Shown: positions 33,219-43,225 of the stretch, piece by piece
How positions within the stretch are numbered: position 1 is the first letter of the stretch
Layout: every line of letters begins with the position of its first letter
Origin: Pollenia angustigena
Taxonomy: Eukaryota; Arthropoda; Insecta; Diptera; Polleniidae
Length of the DNA: 64,000 bases
Assembly (NCBI GenBank): GCA_930367215.1
Contig: OV884056.1
Location: 85,571,285-85,635,284, forward strand
Direction: 5' to 3'
Notes under the pieces: generated by a model
What the model was told of the DNA's origin: nothing
What the model saw: the letters and a program-made list of their open reading frames with translations, nothing else
Database searches by the model: none
Position numbers and translations under genes: made by a program

Positions 33219-33692
33219 TTCGAACTTAGAAAAGACTACAATTTATGCAGCAATAAATAAATTTATATTTTTAGTAAAATGTTAAAATTTTATATTTTTT
33301 AAAACTAACTGCCTTTTAGAAAACAACAATAAAAAACGAATATTTGTTTTTGTTTTCTATATTATTTCTCACTCACTCACTTGTTTACGTTTTCTAAAAA
33401 CAGGCAGTTAGTTTTAAAAAATATTAAATTTTAACATTATAATCTTCCTAAAAATATAAAGGGTATTCACGTCACAAGTTGCACCCTTGCAAAAAGGCAA
33501 AAAAGCAAAAGTGTAAAAATATAACAACAACCACACAGACAATAATTTGTGCGTAAATAATTGTCTTTGTGGTTCTTGTTGTGTTTTTGCACTTTGGCCT
33601 TTTTGCCTTTTTGCAAGGGTGCAACTTGTGACGTGAATACCCTTATAAATTTATTTATTGCTGCATAAATTGTAGTCTTTCCTAAGTTCGAA
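33219..33692. mobile_element. Fold-back element with a nested MITE A
   Basis: Left arm TTCGAACTTAGAAAAGACTA, CAATTTATGCAGCAATAAAT, ... AAAACTAACTGCC; the right arm is its complement, interrupted by family A at 33459-33644. Taking out that insertion makes the arms align along about 100 bp. A short inner inverted repeat (AGAAAACAACAATAAAAAACG) lies near 33318. Confidence 0.75.
33459..33644. mobile_element. MITE family A, copy 1 (186 bp)
   Basis: Ends AAGGGTATTCACGTCACAAG (then TTGCACCCTTGCAAAAA) and its complement. The 3-bp ATA is duplicated at 33456-33458 and 33645-33647, as shown by the uninterrupted other arm of the surrounding fold-back. Copies 2 and 3 at 37393-37561 and 60484-60600. Confidence 0.85.
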
Positions 33693-33937
33693 TGAAAAAA
33701 AAGGAACATACGCTTTGTAATTTATAAAATATATTTGGAAAATTATCTTATCTAAACAAATGCACAAAAAAAATATATAAAGTTTAATCAGTATTTAATA
33801 TCAAATAATTTATCGTATCAAAAACAAATAAATAAAATAAATTTTACCTAATACAAAAAAAAAGAATAAATAATTATATGATTCTTTATTAATCATCATT
33901 AAAACTAACAAATTTCCGATTGTTCATCTACTTGCAG

Positions 33938-34500
33938 ATATCTTAGAGAGTTTACGTCCTGGCTCTCCTAAACCCGGACACATTGAACGTATTGATTCCA
34001 CCGGTGCTTCTGATGCTAATAAGAGCGATGATCCCGTCATAACACAACGTTTCCTTAAAATCAATGTCCGTCACATAACAGATGGCCAAGGTGTGGTGGG
34101 TGGTGTTTTACTCGTAACACCCAATGCCGTTATGTTCGATCCAAATGTTTCGGATCCTTTGGTTATTGAACATGGTCCGGAAAGTTATGGTGTTATAGCT
34201 CCTATGGAATTGTGTATTAATGCTGCCATCTTTCATGACATTGCCCATATGCGTGTATCGGGTGGAGCTAGTGATGGTACAAGTGAAACAGAGAAACCTG
34301 AGATTTATTATCCAAAGACAGTATTAGATGCCCAAAAGGCCAAAGAAGTAGAAGAAGAAGTGGGAGGGGACGATAGTGTGGATGGCAAAGAGAAATCGAA
34401 GAATGAGGAGGCCACAAAAACAGAAGAGACATGCGCCGTATCCAAAGAGAAAACAGAGGATCAGGAGTCTATATGCTCGAGCTTAGGCCGGGAGACTGAG
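33938..34500 (+). CDS. mtd: mtd GRAM-domain and acidic-linker exon
   Basis: Acceptor CTACTTGCAG before 33938; donor GTATGT at 34501. With the last base of the LysM (or the 20343) exon it opens D-ILESLRPGSPKPGHIERID. A GRAM-like domain follows: RFLKINVRHITDGQGVVGGV, LLVTPNAVMFDPNVSDPLV, EHGPESYGVIAPMELCINAA, the arrangement known in OXR1/NCOA7/Mustard, where it precedes long disordered linkers. From about residue 95 the exon is rich in E, K and S (KEVEEEVGGDDS, EEATKTEETC), predicted unstructured. Ends in phase 0. It accepts both the LysM exon and the candidate first exon at 20313. Confidence 0.92.
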
Positions 34501-34580
34501 GTATGTTTTGTTGTCTATGATTAATTGTTGAAATTTAATTAAAGACATTTTTGTTTTTAATTTGTTTATTCTTGCAATAG

Positions 34581-34771
34581 AAAACTGATGATAAATCTAC
34601 GGAAGCCAAAGATAGTTTGAAGACTGAGGCTGATTCTGCCAGTTCTGGCACCAATGATGCCGAAGATGATGATACAAAGAAATCTCTCAATATTACAGAT
34701 TCACGTTCCACTTTAGAAGAGAGACGTAAAAGTCTTTTAGATCATCATTGGGCCATTCCTAGTAAAGATAG
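34581..34771 (+). CDS. mtd: mtd acidic-linker exon
   Basis: Only 80 nt after the previous exon; acceptor CTTGCAATAG, donor GTAAAT at 34772. Opens KTDDKSTEAKDSLKTEADSA, then NDAEDDDTKKSLNITD, and ends SRSTLEERRKSLLDHHWAIP-SKD. The final block (LEERRKSLLDHHWAIPSKDR) is a conserved-looking motif. Phase 2 at the end, matched by the exon at 39180. Confidence 0.9.
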
Positions 34772-34862
34772 GTAAATTACGTTGAATTCAAAACTTTTTT
34801 TTTTGTTAATTTTCATTCTTTTATTTTAAATATTTTGTATAATTTACAACTATTTAATTTCT

Positions 34863-35188
34863 AGGGCCAAATTACGGCATTCGGTATCGATAGAAATTAC
34901 CATTTAAATTGTATTGTAAGTTTGATCGATATTGAATACGGTAATTTGGCCCTGGGGCATTCGATATCTAGTAAGCTATCGTATCGAGTAAACTATCGTA
35001 TTTTTCTGCATACGATAGACACTGACGTATCGAATGAAAACCAGAGAGATGTAATGTCTTTGGTTACTCGATATCGAATGCTATCATCTCAAATTACGAT
35101 ACATTTCATTCGATATCGAGAGTCATAATACCAAAATAAAAAATTTCGATCAATTTTGCTCGATATCGTATGCGATAATTAGACCCCT
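34863..35188. mobile_element. MITE with AGGG-C-AATTA ends
   Basis: Left end AGGGCCAAATTACGGCATTC with GGTATCGATAG; the right end, complemented, reads AGGGGTCTAATTATCGCATA with CGATATCGAG. A shorter inverted copy of the left end lies at 34940-34953. The 68-codon ORF at 34922 is inside. Confidence 0.55.
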
Positions 35189-35221
35189 GGTTTTTGGTTT
35201 TGAATGAATTCCATAAAAAAC

Positions 35222-35595
35222 AGAAAAAACAGAAGTAAAGGAAAAAACATGTAAAATCAATTAAAATGGATAATCATTCAGGAAAGCAAATTTCGATCTA
35301 CCAAATGTTAAAATACAATTTGGTTTAAGGATTGATGTTTGACTAGTGACGTCATCAGTCGTCGATGGCTGCGAGTGTAAGACGGCAAATCCATCTGAGG
35401 AGATCGAGTGGTTGCGATCGAAACATGTAATGGTAACCTGCCGGCCAGGGTTCGAGCCCGAGCCACGTCAAGAATGAAAGATTATCAATAACAATTTTAA
35501 TTAATTTTCATGTTGTAAAATTCCTTTCTTCACAAAAATAATTTAATGAAAATTAAATTTCATGAACTTAAGCCTAATTAAAAATATTAAAAAAG
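35222..35595 (+). mobile_element. tRNA-derived SINE, copy 1
   Basis: Contains a Pol III B box GGTTCGAGCCC (35449-35459) and an A-box-like AGATCGAGTGG (35401-35411), 38 bp apart, as in tRNA genes. Tail: TTTTCATGTTGTAAAATTCC, TTTCTTCACAAAAATAATTT, then AACTTAAGCCTAATTAAAAA. Copy 2 (51905-52290) is about 95% the same by eye. Confidence 0.75.
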
Positions 35596-35650
35596 TGAAT
35601 TTTTAAAAAGTTCAGGTGCTTTTTGCTGTAAAATATTTTTCATTTATTAA

Positions 35651-35862
35651 CGGGCATGTTATAGAAATCTAAATGAGGTGAAATTGAAATCGGCTTTATA
35701 AAATGTCTGCAGTTTTTTCTGTTTTTTTAAGTTGTTCTTGTTAAGATAATTGTTGCTTAAAGATAGAAGTATACAAAAATTAAAATTTTCATTAACTTTC
35801 TTCACAGGCTCGTTTTAGTTCGATTTCAAATCCACTTCATTTCGATTTATAGAACATGCCCG
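35651..35862. mobile_element. MITE family H, copy 1
   Basis: Ends CGGGCATGTTATAGAAATCT and, complemented, CGGGCATGTTCTATAAATCG, continuing into GAAATGARGT. Copy 2 at 49434-49539; a right half at 60958-61008. Confidence 0.7.
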
Positions 35863-35869
35863 AAAATTT

Positions 35870-38110
35870 TTTTGTTATAAAGAGTGAGTCAGAAACATGT
35901 CCTGGGTCCAACAATTTATTGTTTTTTCATCACGTTATCTTTACACAAATGTGTCAAATATTATCTTTTCTAAAACTTAATTTTCAAAAGTTATTTCGGT
36001 CAAACAAAAAAAAGCGAAAAAAGTATGTACGTGAAAAAATTATGAAAACTTTCAGAAAAATCCAATATGGACTTTCAAAAAAATAGCAAAATATCTGAAA
36101 ATTCAACGTCACACTGTTTAAAAAGCCATTAAACTCTATAAGAAAGACTTGAACATTGAAAGAAAACCTCGATCAGGAATGCAAAACAACTCTTTCGAAG
36201 GGCACCGAACACCTCTATCAGAAAAGCAGATCGTAAAGTTAAATATTCTGATTATTTTATGAGCAAAGGCAGAGCTAGGTTTATAAAGTTCCAGATCGCG
36301 ATGCGGAAAAGAACAGGGAAAAAGAAAAAATTGAGGTAAAATTGTATAACAAAAAAATTCACATCGTCAACTCATTATTGGTTTGGCGCATATGCCAAAA
36401 AGTCGGAGTGGAGAAAAACGAGAAGGAAGGTTTACATGAAGATTTCTCAAAATGTGTACGGTAGAATTTTTTTATTTACTCTCCGCTTTGCTTGTATAAT
36501 AAAGATATCAACAGCAATTGCTACAAAACCAACTGCATGAATAAAAACACAGCTCTACAAAAAAATCAGCAAACGTTTTGCGTAGACCTTCTCATTCTAC
36601 TTTTTTTTCTTACGGAAATGAAGCAAAGCAAGAGTGATTTATTTTGTATGTTTTTGTATGAGAAATTCGCTTCAATCGCCAAACAGTGGCTTGTAGAGCA
36701 AAACAATACTAAATAAACTTTGAAAAAGTTGATATGGAGCAAAATTAATGCTTAATTTCTCAGAAACCATAAAAGATTTCGTGAAGCAGGGTTTGGATTC
36801 ATTTTTTTTTTAAATTGTCGGTAGGACAAACCAAAAATAAGCTGGCGATGTGTTAAAAAAAACACTTGTCGGCAATTTTGTTATCGACTTGATTGATTCG
36901 GGTAACCATAAGTTTAATTTTAAAAAACATGTCGTCAGTTAATTATTAATTAGGCACATATACCAAAAAGTTGTAGTGGAGAAAAACGAAAATGAATCTT
37001 TATATGAAGTTTTCTTAAAATTTAGCCGAGAGAATTTTTTTTGTATTTTCACCACAGCTTCTGTCATATGTATTAAAGAAAATTTTGAATTTTTCTGATC
37101 GAATATAGAAGTTAATAGCATTTCATTGAAATTATTTGTTTATGCCGCATACGCCACTTTTCTAATTTATTTCTTAAAAGAAGATTTTTGCGCTGCTGTA
37201 TGATGAGTTGTTGACATTTTATTTTGATTTTGCTTTAACTACTTATTTTTCTTACGGCAAAGCAAAAGTGAAATTTATTTTGTACGTTTTTATATGAAGA
37301 ATTTGGTGCAATCGCCAAATAGTGGCGTCTAAAGCAAAACATTACTTAAATAACTTTAAAATAGTTGATATGGAGCAAAATTAATGATTAATGGGGGTAT
37401 TCACGTCACAAGTTGCACCCTTGCAAAAAAGGAAAAGTGCAAAAATATAACAACAACCACAAAGACAATTATTTACGCACAACTAATTGTCTGTGTGGTT
37501 GTTCGTTTATTTTTGACTTTTGCTTTTTTGCAAGGGTGCAACTTGTGACGTGAATACCCTTAATATGCCAGAAACCACAAAAAATTTCGCGAAACAGGTT
37601 TTGGATTTAGAAAGGGGGTATGAAAAAAATATATTCCTTATAATTAACTTATTTTTTTGTAATGGTCTGTAGGTCAAACCAATAATGTACCACTTCCGGG
37701 TCATGGTTCTTATGTAACTGATAGACGAGTTAATGTTCAGGAACAATACCCGGGGAAAACAAACAAAATTCCCCAAGAAGTTTCTTGTGTGGCAAGCCAT
37801 TTGCATTTGTGGCAAAAGAAGCCAATTATTTGTGACATCAGGCACGGTAAACACAGAAATATATATTACGGAGTGTCAACAAAAAAGGCTGTTATCTTTC
37901 TTGCCTTTTATTTCTGGCCCGATTTGGCCAGAACTTCGGCCTGTTGAAAGGTATTGGGCTCTTGTAAAAAAAGAATTAAAGAACACAGGAAAGGTATCCC
38001 AGGTCATGTCCAGTTTTAAGCGTTAGTGAACCACTTTGTCCAAAACAGTAACGGAAGCAACTATAAAATCTTTAATGGAAAGTTTTCCGCAAAAAGCGGA
38101 TAAGCTTATA
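35870..38110 (+). pseudogene. Broken Tc1-type element (transposase fragments)
   Basis: Fragments in order: near 36050 an HTH-like block (FKKIAKYLKIQRHTV then AIKLYKKDLNIERKPR) across frameshifts; 36370-37200 repeats shared with 26345-27290; from 37733 KFPKKFLVWQAICICGKRSQ, FVTSGTVNTEIYITECQQKR, then a deletion, and PELRPVERYWALVKKELKN, VSQVMSSFKR. The latter match an insect Tc1-like transposase group with LVWQAIC-CGKRSQ and PE-RP-EKYWA. The aspartate block between KRLL and ISGPIWPEL is lost. Family A is inserted at 37393-37561. Confidence 0.6.
37393..37561. mobile_element. MITE family A, copy 2 (169 bp)
   Basis: Ends GGGGGTATTCACGTCACAAG (first two bases changed from AA) and AAGGGTATTCACGTCACAAG complemented. 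AAT duplicated at 37390-37392 and 37562-37564. Confidence 0.8.
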
Positions 38111-38344
38111 AATACCGAGTAATATACCAATATTTTTATGTTCAATGAATTTGTACAATATTTGAATAAATTTACGTATTTTTGAAAATTTTTTTATTGA
38201 ACGGCTTAAAGGCCATAACATTATGTAGGGGGATGTAAGAAAAGATAAACTCACTGTTTATTGTTGGAGTTTTGTTTAGGCTTTGATATTGTTACAAGTA
38301 AGATTTTGAGTGTTTAAAATTCTTATTCACTTTAGGGTTTTATT

Positions 38345-38500
38345 TGTATAATATTTTTAGCTTTTCTAAAATCTTTGGAAAAGGTTTCCTGATGATCTGG
38401 CCTAAGCAACCGGTGAAATGCGCATAGAAGCTAGCTTTCCCTCAACAATAAATTTCAGTGTATTTATCAAATATGAAAAATTGGGAATTTAGCACGTCAT
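38345..38500 (+). repeat. Interspersed repeat R1, copy 3
   Basis: TTTTTAGCTTTTCTAAAATC, GGAAAAGGTTTCCTGATGA, ... GGGAATTTAGCACG: nearly the same as 1-163. Confidence 0.65.
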
Positions 38501-38539
38501 ACAAAAATCTTGATAATAAATTTTGTATTCCCGTAAATA

Positions 38540-38791
38540 ACTTTGATTATGTTCTTAAGTTGGCTTAAGCAACTGTGAGAAAACATTTAAATCATATGAA
38601 TTAAACTATGTATATTGAACTTAAGGAAACTTTTCGTTAAGTTTAATGAAACTGTCATTTGCTTAAGCAAAAAATGCGACACTGATCGCACTTTTCATAC
38701 GTAATCAAATGTTTGGTGATTTCGTTTTTGTACGTTTAAATGCATTTGAGAAGCTCTTTGTTAATATTTGATGCATATTATGGTTGGGCCT
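38540..38791. mobile_element. MITE family B, copy 3 (left end lost)
   Basis: Interior CTGTCATTTGCTTAAGC, GCGACACTGATCG and the right end GCATATTATGGTTGGGCCT match family B; TTA follows at 38791. Confidence 0.6.
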
Positions 38792-39179
38792 TAAGTTTTT
38801 TTAAACTTAGTACAAGTATAAGTTTTTTCTGGCTCACTCTTTAGTACCTTAAACTTTTTTTTTTTAAAAATTTCGAAGTTTATTTTTAATTTTTCGTAAT
38901 TTGCTAAGAACCTTTGAATTAAGTCAACAATTATTTCTGTTTATTAATTAAATAAATTTTTTTCTTTCATTTATTTCATATTAAACGCACAAAAAAAAAA
39001 CGTTTATTACAACACTTATGTTATTTAATCTTTACTGCACTTTATTTTATAAAAACCATCATGATGCACTACATCAACTACAAACCTACGCACTACTGTC
39101 TTATCATTTTCATTAAAAAAATTAATTAATCACTCTGTATAAATATTGAAAAACAACTTCCAAAACTCCAACAACTTAG
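38792..39179. other. No gene; intron 3' end
   Basis: AT-rich intron running into the acceptor AACAACTTAG before 39180; no element seen. Confidence 0.4.
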
Positions 39180-39684
39180 AATATGTTTATCTAATTCTCG
39201 AAGATCATCGGAAGATGAGGGCGACAATGAATCGAATACCACAGCCGATAGTGGGGCTCGTGGTCAAGATCCTCATTCGGCTACTTCATCGCTTAGCGGC
39301 ATAATGGCCAATTTGGCCAGCGGTCATATCAATGCCATAGATTTAGAACAATTAGAGGAATTGTCAAAACAATCGTGTTACGATTCGGGTATCGATATAC
39401 GTGATCCTATACCAAATGTACAACCCATACCAAAGAAAACTGTTTACAGTGATGCTGATATTGTATTAAGCTCTGATTGGGTGCCACCCAAGCCCATAAC
39501 GATAACACCACTCAGCGAATCACCACCCAGATCCAGTTCAGATGCCGGCTCTGGTCTTGGTGTTGTTGGTGGTTCACGCAAAAAGACCTCTAGTGTCAGC
39601 TTTAGTGTAGACGATAATGAGAATCCACCAAGCGTTAATAATCAAAATAATCAGCAGGATAAAAATGCTGATAAAAAGAACAAG
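39180..39684 (+). CDS. mtd: mtd central linker exon
   Basis: Takes AG from the previous exon (AG|A = R). Acceptor ACTTAG at 39177-39179; an alternative acceptor CTCGAAG ending at 39203 is also in frame and would drop eight residues. The product reads SSEDEGDNESNTTADSG, then GIMANLASGHINAIDLEQLEE, LSKQSCYDSGIDIRDPIP, KKTVYSDADIVLSSDWVPPK and PITITPLSESPPRSSS, ending in N/Q-rich sequence. The LEQLEELSKQSCYDSGIDIR and SDADIVLSSDWVPP blocks are of the conserved-linker type in insect Mustard proteins. Donor GTAAGA at 39685, phase 0. Confidence 0.88.
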
Positions 39685-39728
39685 GTAAGAAATGTTTAAA
39701 GAGATTAAGGGTCATTATTACAACTTGA

Positions 39729-39882
39729 CGTTAGTTAAAGGTAGAATTTTATCCCACATATAAAAAGTTTTTCACTACTACAACTCTGCTTTAAACTAAA
39801 GTGAGCGAAGCAAGTTTTTCTAAACGGGGAAGTTTAAATTAAAGTTTTATTAGTCCCATAAAATCCTACCTTTAACTAACGG
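39729..39882. mobile_element. MITE in the short intron, 154 bp
   Basis: Ends GTTAGTTAAAGGTAGAATTT and, complemented, GTTAGTTAAAGGTAGGATTT. Together with the next element it fills most of this 464-nt intron. Confidence 0.65.
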
Positions 39883-39888
39883 CTCTTA

Positions 39889-40103
39889 GGCCGTGTTTTT
39901 GAGATGTGGTTTAAGTTTAAACTTAGTTTAACGTAGTCTGAAACTTGGTTTTTTGTTTGTTGGCGAAATGTGTTTTTTTTTATTATTATTTCATTAAAGA
40001 CCAACATTTTAAGCAAAACTAAGCTGTTCCGTCCAAATTTTGTATTCAAACTTGGTAAAGATTAACTAAACCTAGTTTAACTGAAATCTCAAAAACCCAG
40101 CCT
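39889..40103. mobile_element. MITE family I, copy 1
   Basis: GGCCGTGTTTTTGAGATGTG left end, then GTTTAAGTTTAAACTTAGTT; right end CTCAAAAACCCAGCC. Second copy in another mtd intron at 56914-57077, same orientation. Confidence 0.7.
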
Positions 40104-40148
40104 TGGGATTATTAAAATTTATAAACACTAATGGTTGCTTTATTTTAG

Positions 40149-40306
40149 ATGTTGAAACGTCTTTCCTATCCCTTGACTTGGGTAGAAGGTCTAACCGGTG
40201 ATGGTGCTCCCAACTCTGTGGGCAGTGTTAGTAAGTCTCAGGACCAAGAGTCAGCCCCTAACACTGGCGATTCTAATCAAAGTGTTTTCTCCAAAGTATT
40301 CTCAAG
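40149..40306 (+). CDS. mtd: mtd conserved MLKRLSYPLTW exon
   Basis: Acceptor TTTATTTTAG; donor GTAAGC at 40307. Opens MLKRLSYPLTWVEGLTGDG, followed by a Ser/Gln-rich linker and NQSVFSKVFS-R. The KRLSYPLxWxEGL motif is shared with vertebrate OXR1/NCOA7 and confirms the gene. Phase 0 in, 2 out. Its first codon is ATG, but it follows a good acceptor, so it is read here as internal. Confidence 0.9.
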
Positions 40307-40727
40307 GTAAGCATTTGCTTTACATATGTACATATTAACCTGTTTAGGTTAAACTTCTCATTTATTTTCTATTTAAAATCCATAAAAAATATAAATTTTT
40401 TTATAAAATTCTCTATCATGTTTACTTATTTTTAATATTTCTTTTATTTTTATTCTAAAATTACCAACAACTTAAAAAAAAATAATGCATTCATATTTTG
40501 GATTCGGCTTTATGAAACTTGAAACACTTTTGTGAATTTTTACTTTTTTTTTGTTTCTTTGAACTTCCCCTCACAAAATAACATTTAATCACTTACCAAT
40601 ACCGAAAAAACACCTTAACCCCCCGCCACTTTAATAAAATTTTATCTTTATTGTTTGATTTATTAAAAAAAAAATAAAAATATTTATATAAATATACATA
40701 AATAATACATTTAAAACAATAAATCAG

Positions 40728-40859
40728 TTCGCCCATTACTTTGGTCTCAGAGTTGGGTGGAAATTTATTTTCAAAAACACCGTCCGAAGACTCGAGTGGA
40801 TCTCCGGTGCCACCTTTGACACCACATTCCACTCATTCCGAGGGTCATATTTCGTCAGG
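40728..40859 (+). CDS. mtd: mtd symmetric cassette exon (44 codons)
   Basis: Acceptor AATCAG before 40728 (poor pyrimidine tract), donor GTAAGA at 40860. 132 nt, phase 2 in and out, so inclusion or skipping keeps the frame. Reads S-SPITLVSELGGNLFSKTPS, EDSSGSPVPPLTPHSTHS, EGHISSG: a Ser/Pro-rich disordered stretch. The minus-strand ORF at 40593 is its shadow. Confidence 0.75.
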
Positions 40860-40999
40860 GTAAGAAATCAAACAAAACAAATATAAAAAAAATCACCACT
40901 CGAATTGTTGTTCAATTGTTGTAGGGGCTACTTACTCTTTTCTCTATTCTTTTTATAAACTATTTCTACTTTACTCTGTTTGTAATTTGTTCAAGTAAA

Positions 41000-41635
41000 A
41001 TACGTTAATTGTTTTACACCAAGTTGTTTCCTTTTACAACTACGTTTCATAATTTCCTTAACTTTAGTTTAATTTCTTTAATTTCTTAAGTTAAAAAAAA
41101 AGATTTTGTTTATGCCTTGTTTGAAGTGTAAATATTTTAAACAAAAAAAAATTTTAATTGTTTTCAACATTTTCTTTATAAAAAATATAAGTTTATATTC
41201 ACCAGTTTTTGTTACCTTTCTTTTGTTGTTTGAAAACATAAATTGAAAATATAAACTAGAGCACTGTTTAACTAATAATATTGTCCACTATTGAATTAAA
41301 AGTTGAATAAACAATTTAAATCATAATGTCAGGTTTCATTTAGAAATCAAATTCATCTTTTCCATGAAACATTTCAAATCATCATCAGTTCCTAAGATGG
41401 TAATATTAATTATATTTTCCCAGATAAAGCTTATAACAACTATTTGTCATAATTCTCATTTACAGTGTTTATCATGTAACAAGCAATAAATGAATTTTGA
41501 AATACATTTATGTAATTTTCAATATATTTTAGTTAACTTTATTGATGTTTATTAGCTAAATTGTGTTTTTGTCTAAAGAAATTGAAATTCTTAAAGTTTC
41601 TATAATCTTTGAACTATTTTGCTTCTCTTGTTTAG
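41000..41635. other. No gene in this intron part
   Basis: AT-rich with no recognisable repeats; ends in the acceptor CTTCTCTTGTTTAG before 41636. Confidence 0.45.
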
Positions 41636-41799
41636 ACGATCTTCTATAGGCACGTTTATACGTCCTTTATCTTCGGAGGGTACTGCATCTACTACGAAAT
41701 TGAGAGACAACAACAGACAACAGCCGCAACAGCCAAAACTAGATTATCGTTCTATGGTTTCAGTAGATGACAAACCGGGACTATTTGTCAGTGTCGATA
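41636..41799 (+). CDS. mtd: mtd linker exon
   Basis: Acceptor CTCTTGTTTAG; donor GTAAGT at 41800. Reads RSSIGTFIRPLSSEGTAST, TKLRDNNRQQPQQPKLDYRS, MVSVDDKPGLFVSVD: a polar, Q-rich linker ending in a MVSVDDKPGLF block. Phase 2 in (from either 40306 or 40859), phase 1 out. Confidence 0.88.
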
Positions 41800-41923
41800 G
41801 TAAGTACAAGATTTTGTTGAAATAGTTTTTAAGATGTCCCTTAAAACTATATTTTATTCTATAAAACTAAGTCTAGATTGATTTTTACCAATTTTGCTTA
41901 GAGAGTTTAAGCTTAAAATCTAG

Positions 41924-42399
41924 CAGCCGTATTCATAACAAAAAGTTAGCCACAGTTTGTACACTACGAACAACGAGCTGCTAACTAGAATGCCGAATAA
42001 GCTAAGCAGCTTGTTGGCACAGAGTTAATTCATAAAGAAATTTTCTTCATCTGCCAACTTTAAATAAATCAACTCTGAATTTTTATGATGCCACATTGTA
42101 TTACTCAAAAATACTCTTTTTTTTTGTAAATCTTTTTTGTTTTTTTCTCCACATATAACAATTTTAAAGGTTTTTAAATTAAAATAAAAAAAGATATAAA
42201 AATAAAATAAAATAATATGAAATAAAACAGTAATAATTTGAATAAAACCAACCAAATTGTTTAACATTAAACAGCTGTTTTTCACAAGTTGGCAGCTCGT
42301 TAACAAGAGTTTAGCAAGTCGTTAGCCAGAGTTTGGTAAGTGTATTATAAATAAACGTTGTGCTAACTTCATGCCAAATTTTCATTATGAATACGGCTG
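41924..42399. mobile_element. MITE family J, copy 1
   Basis: Ends CAGCCGTATTCATAACAAAA and the complement of TTCATTATGAATACGGCTG. The interior (GTTTGTACACTACG-ACAACGAGCTG) is nearly the same as 55954-56442. The 93-codon minus-strand ORF at 42025 is inside. Confidence 0.75.
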
Positions 42400-43069
42400 T
42401 AGGCTTTTAGCTTGTTATTGGAGTTCATAAATACTTTTAATAATTTATGTCATATAAAAGTCATTTTATGATATGTAAAACAATTTTTAATTCTTTGAAG
42501 AATGCAAAAAGGTCTTAAGTCCGAAACTGTAGTTTTTCTTAATATTCATGGTCTAACTGGTAGGTCTGCTCGAAACGCCTGCTGATTTTTTTCAGAGTTG
42601 TGTTTTTTACGTGCAATTGTTTTTGTAGCAATTTCTTTTGACATTTCTACCATTTTTTAGACAAACAATTGCTTTTGTTCTTGACATCTTTATCATTTTT
42701 TACACAAGAAAAATGCGTGTTGTTTTTTCTATTGTTGGATTGTTTTAGATGCGCGCATACCTACTAAATGTGCCATGTTAATATTTAAAAAAATATTTAA
42801 TTGCCTAATTTAATTGACTTATTGCTCAAGTTTACGACGATTGGAAGCAGTTGTGCTAGACTTGAGTTATTGATAATAAACGAAAGATAAACAAAATCGA
42901 GCTATAACCAATCCAAAAACTAAAAATGCTTTTTTTGTGACTTACTACCTGTTATTCAAAAATTTATTTTTGTTTTCAATATAAATTTCTAAATGAAAAT
43001 TTTTATTTAAGTTTGAAAAACCGGCAGTTATTACCTTTTTGCCTAAAGTCAAAGAATTAAATTTGATAG
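42400..43069. other. No gene seen
   Basis: Intron with a TTTTGACATTTCTACCATTTTTTAGACAA / TTGACATCTTTATCATTTTT pair of similar blocks (42636 and 42681), otherwise AT-rich. Confidence 0.4.
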
Positions 43070-43220
43070 TCCCCTTTTACAATGTGGCAAGCGAAAGGCA
43101 GACAGTCAAAGTTTGTTTACAAGGGTGCGACGCTGTATGCGTGACACACTTTACTTTTTTTCCTCTCTCGCCTACAAACTTCGCCTGTCTGCCTTTCACT
43201 TGCTACATTGTAAAAGTGGA
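43070..43220. mobile_element. Palindromic MITE L, copy 1
   Basis: Ends CTTTTACAATGTGGCAAGCG (then AAAGGCAGAC) and the complement. Lies at the left edge of the 31-bp minisatellite. Copy 2, inverted, at 45054-45205. The ORFs at 43039 and 43117 are by-products. Confidence 0.8.
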
Positions 43221-43225
43221 CATAA

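Noticed and set aside
35401..35475. A functional tRNA gene at the B box
   Set aside because: The A box is poor, no acceptor stem can be formed, and the unit recurs with a long shared tail, so it is a SINE head.
42025..42306. 93-codon minus-strand ORF
   Set aside because: Lies wholly inside MITE J; the homologous copy at 55954 does not keep the frame.
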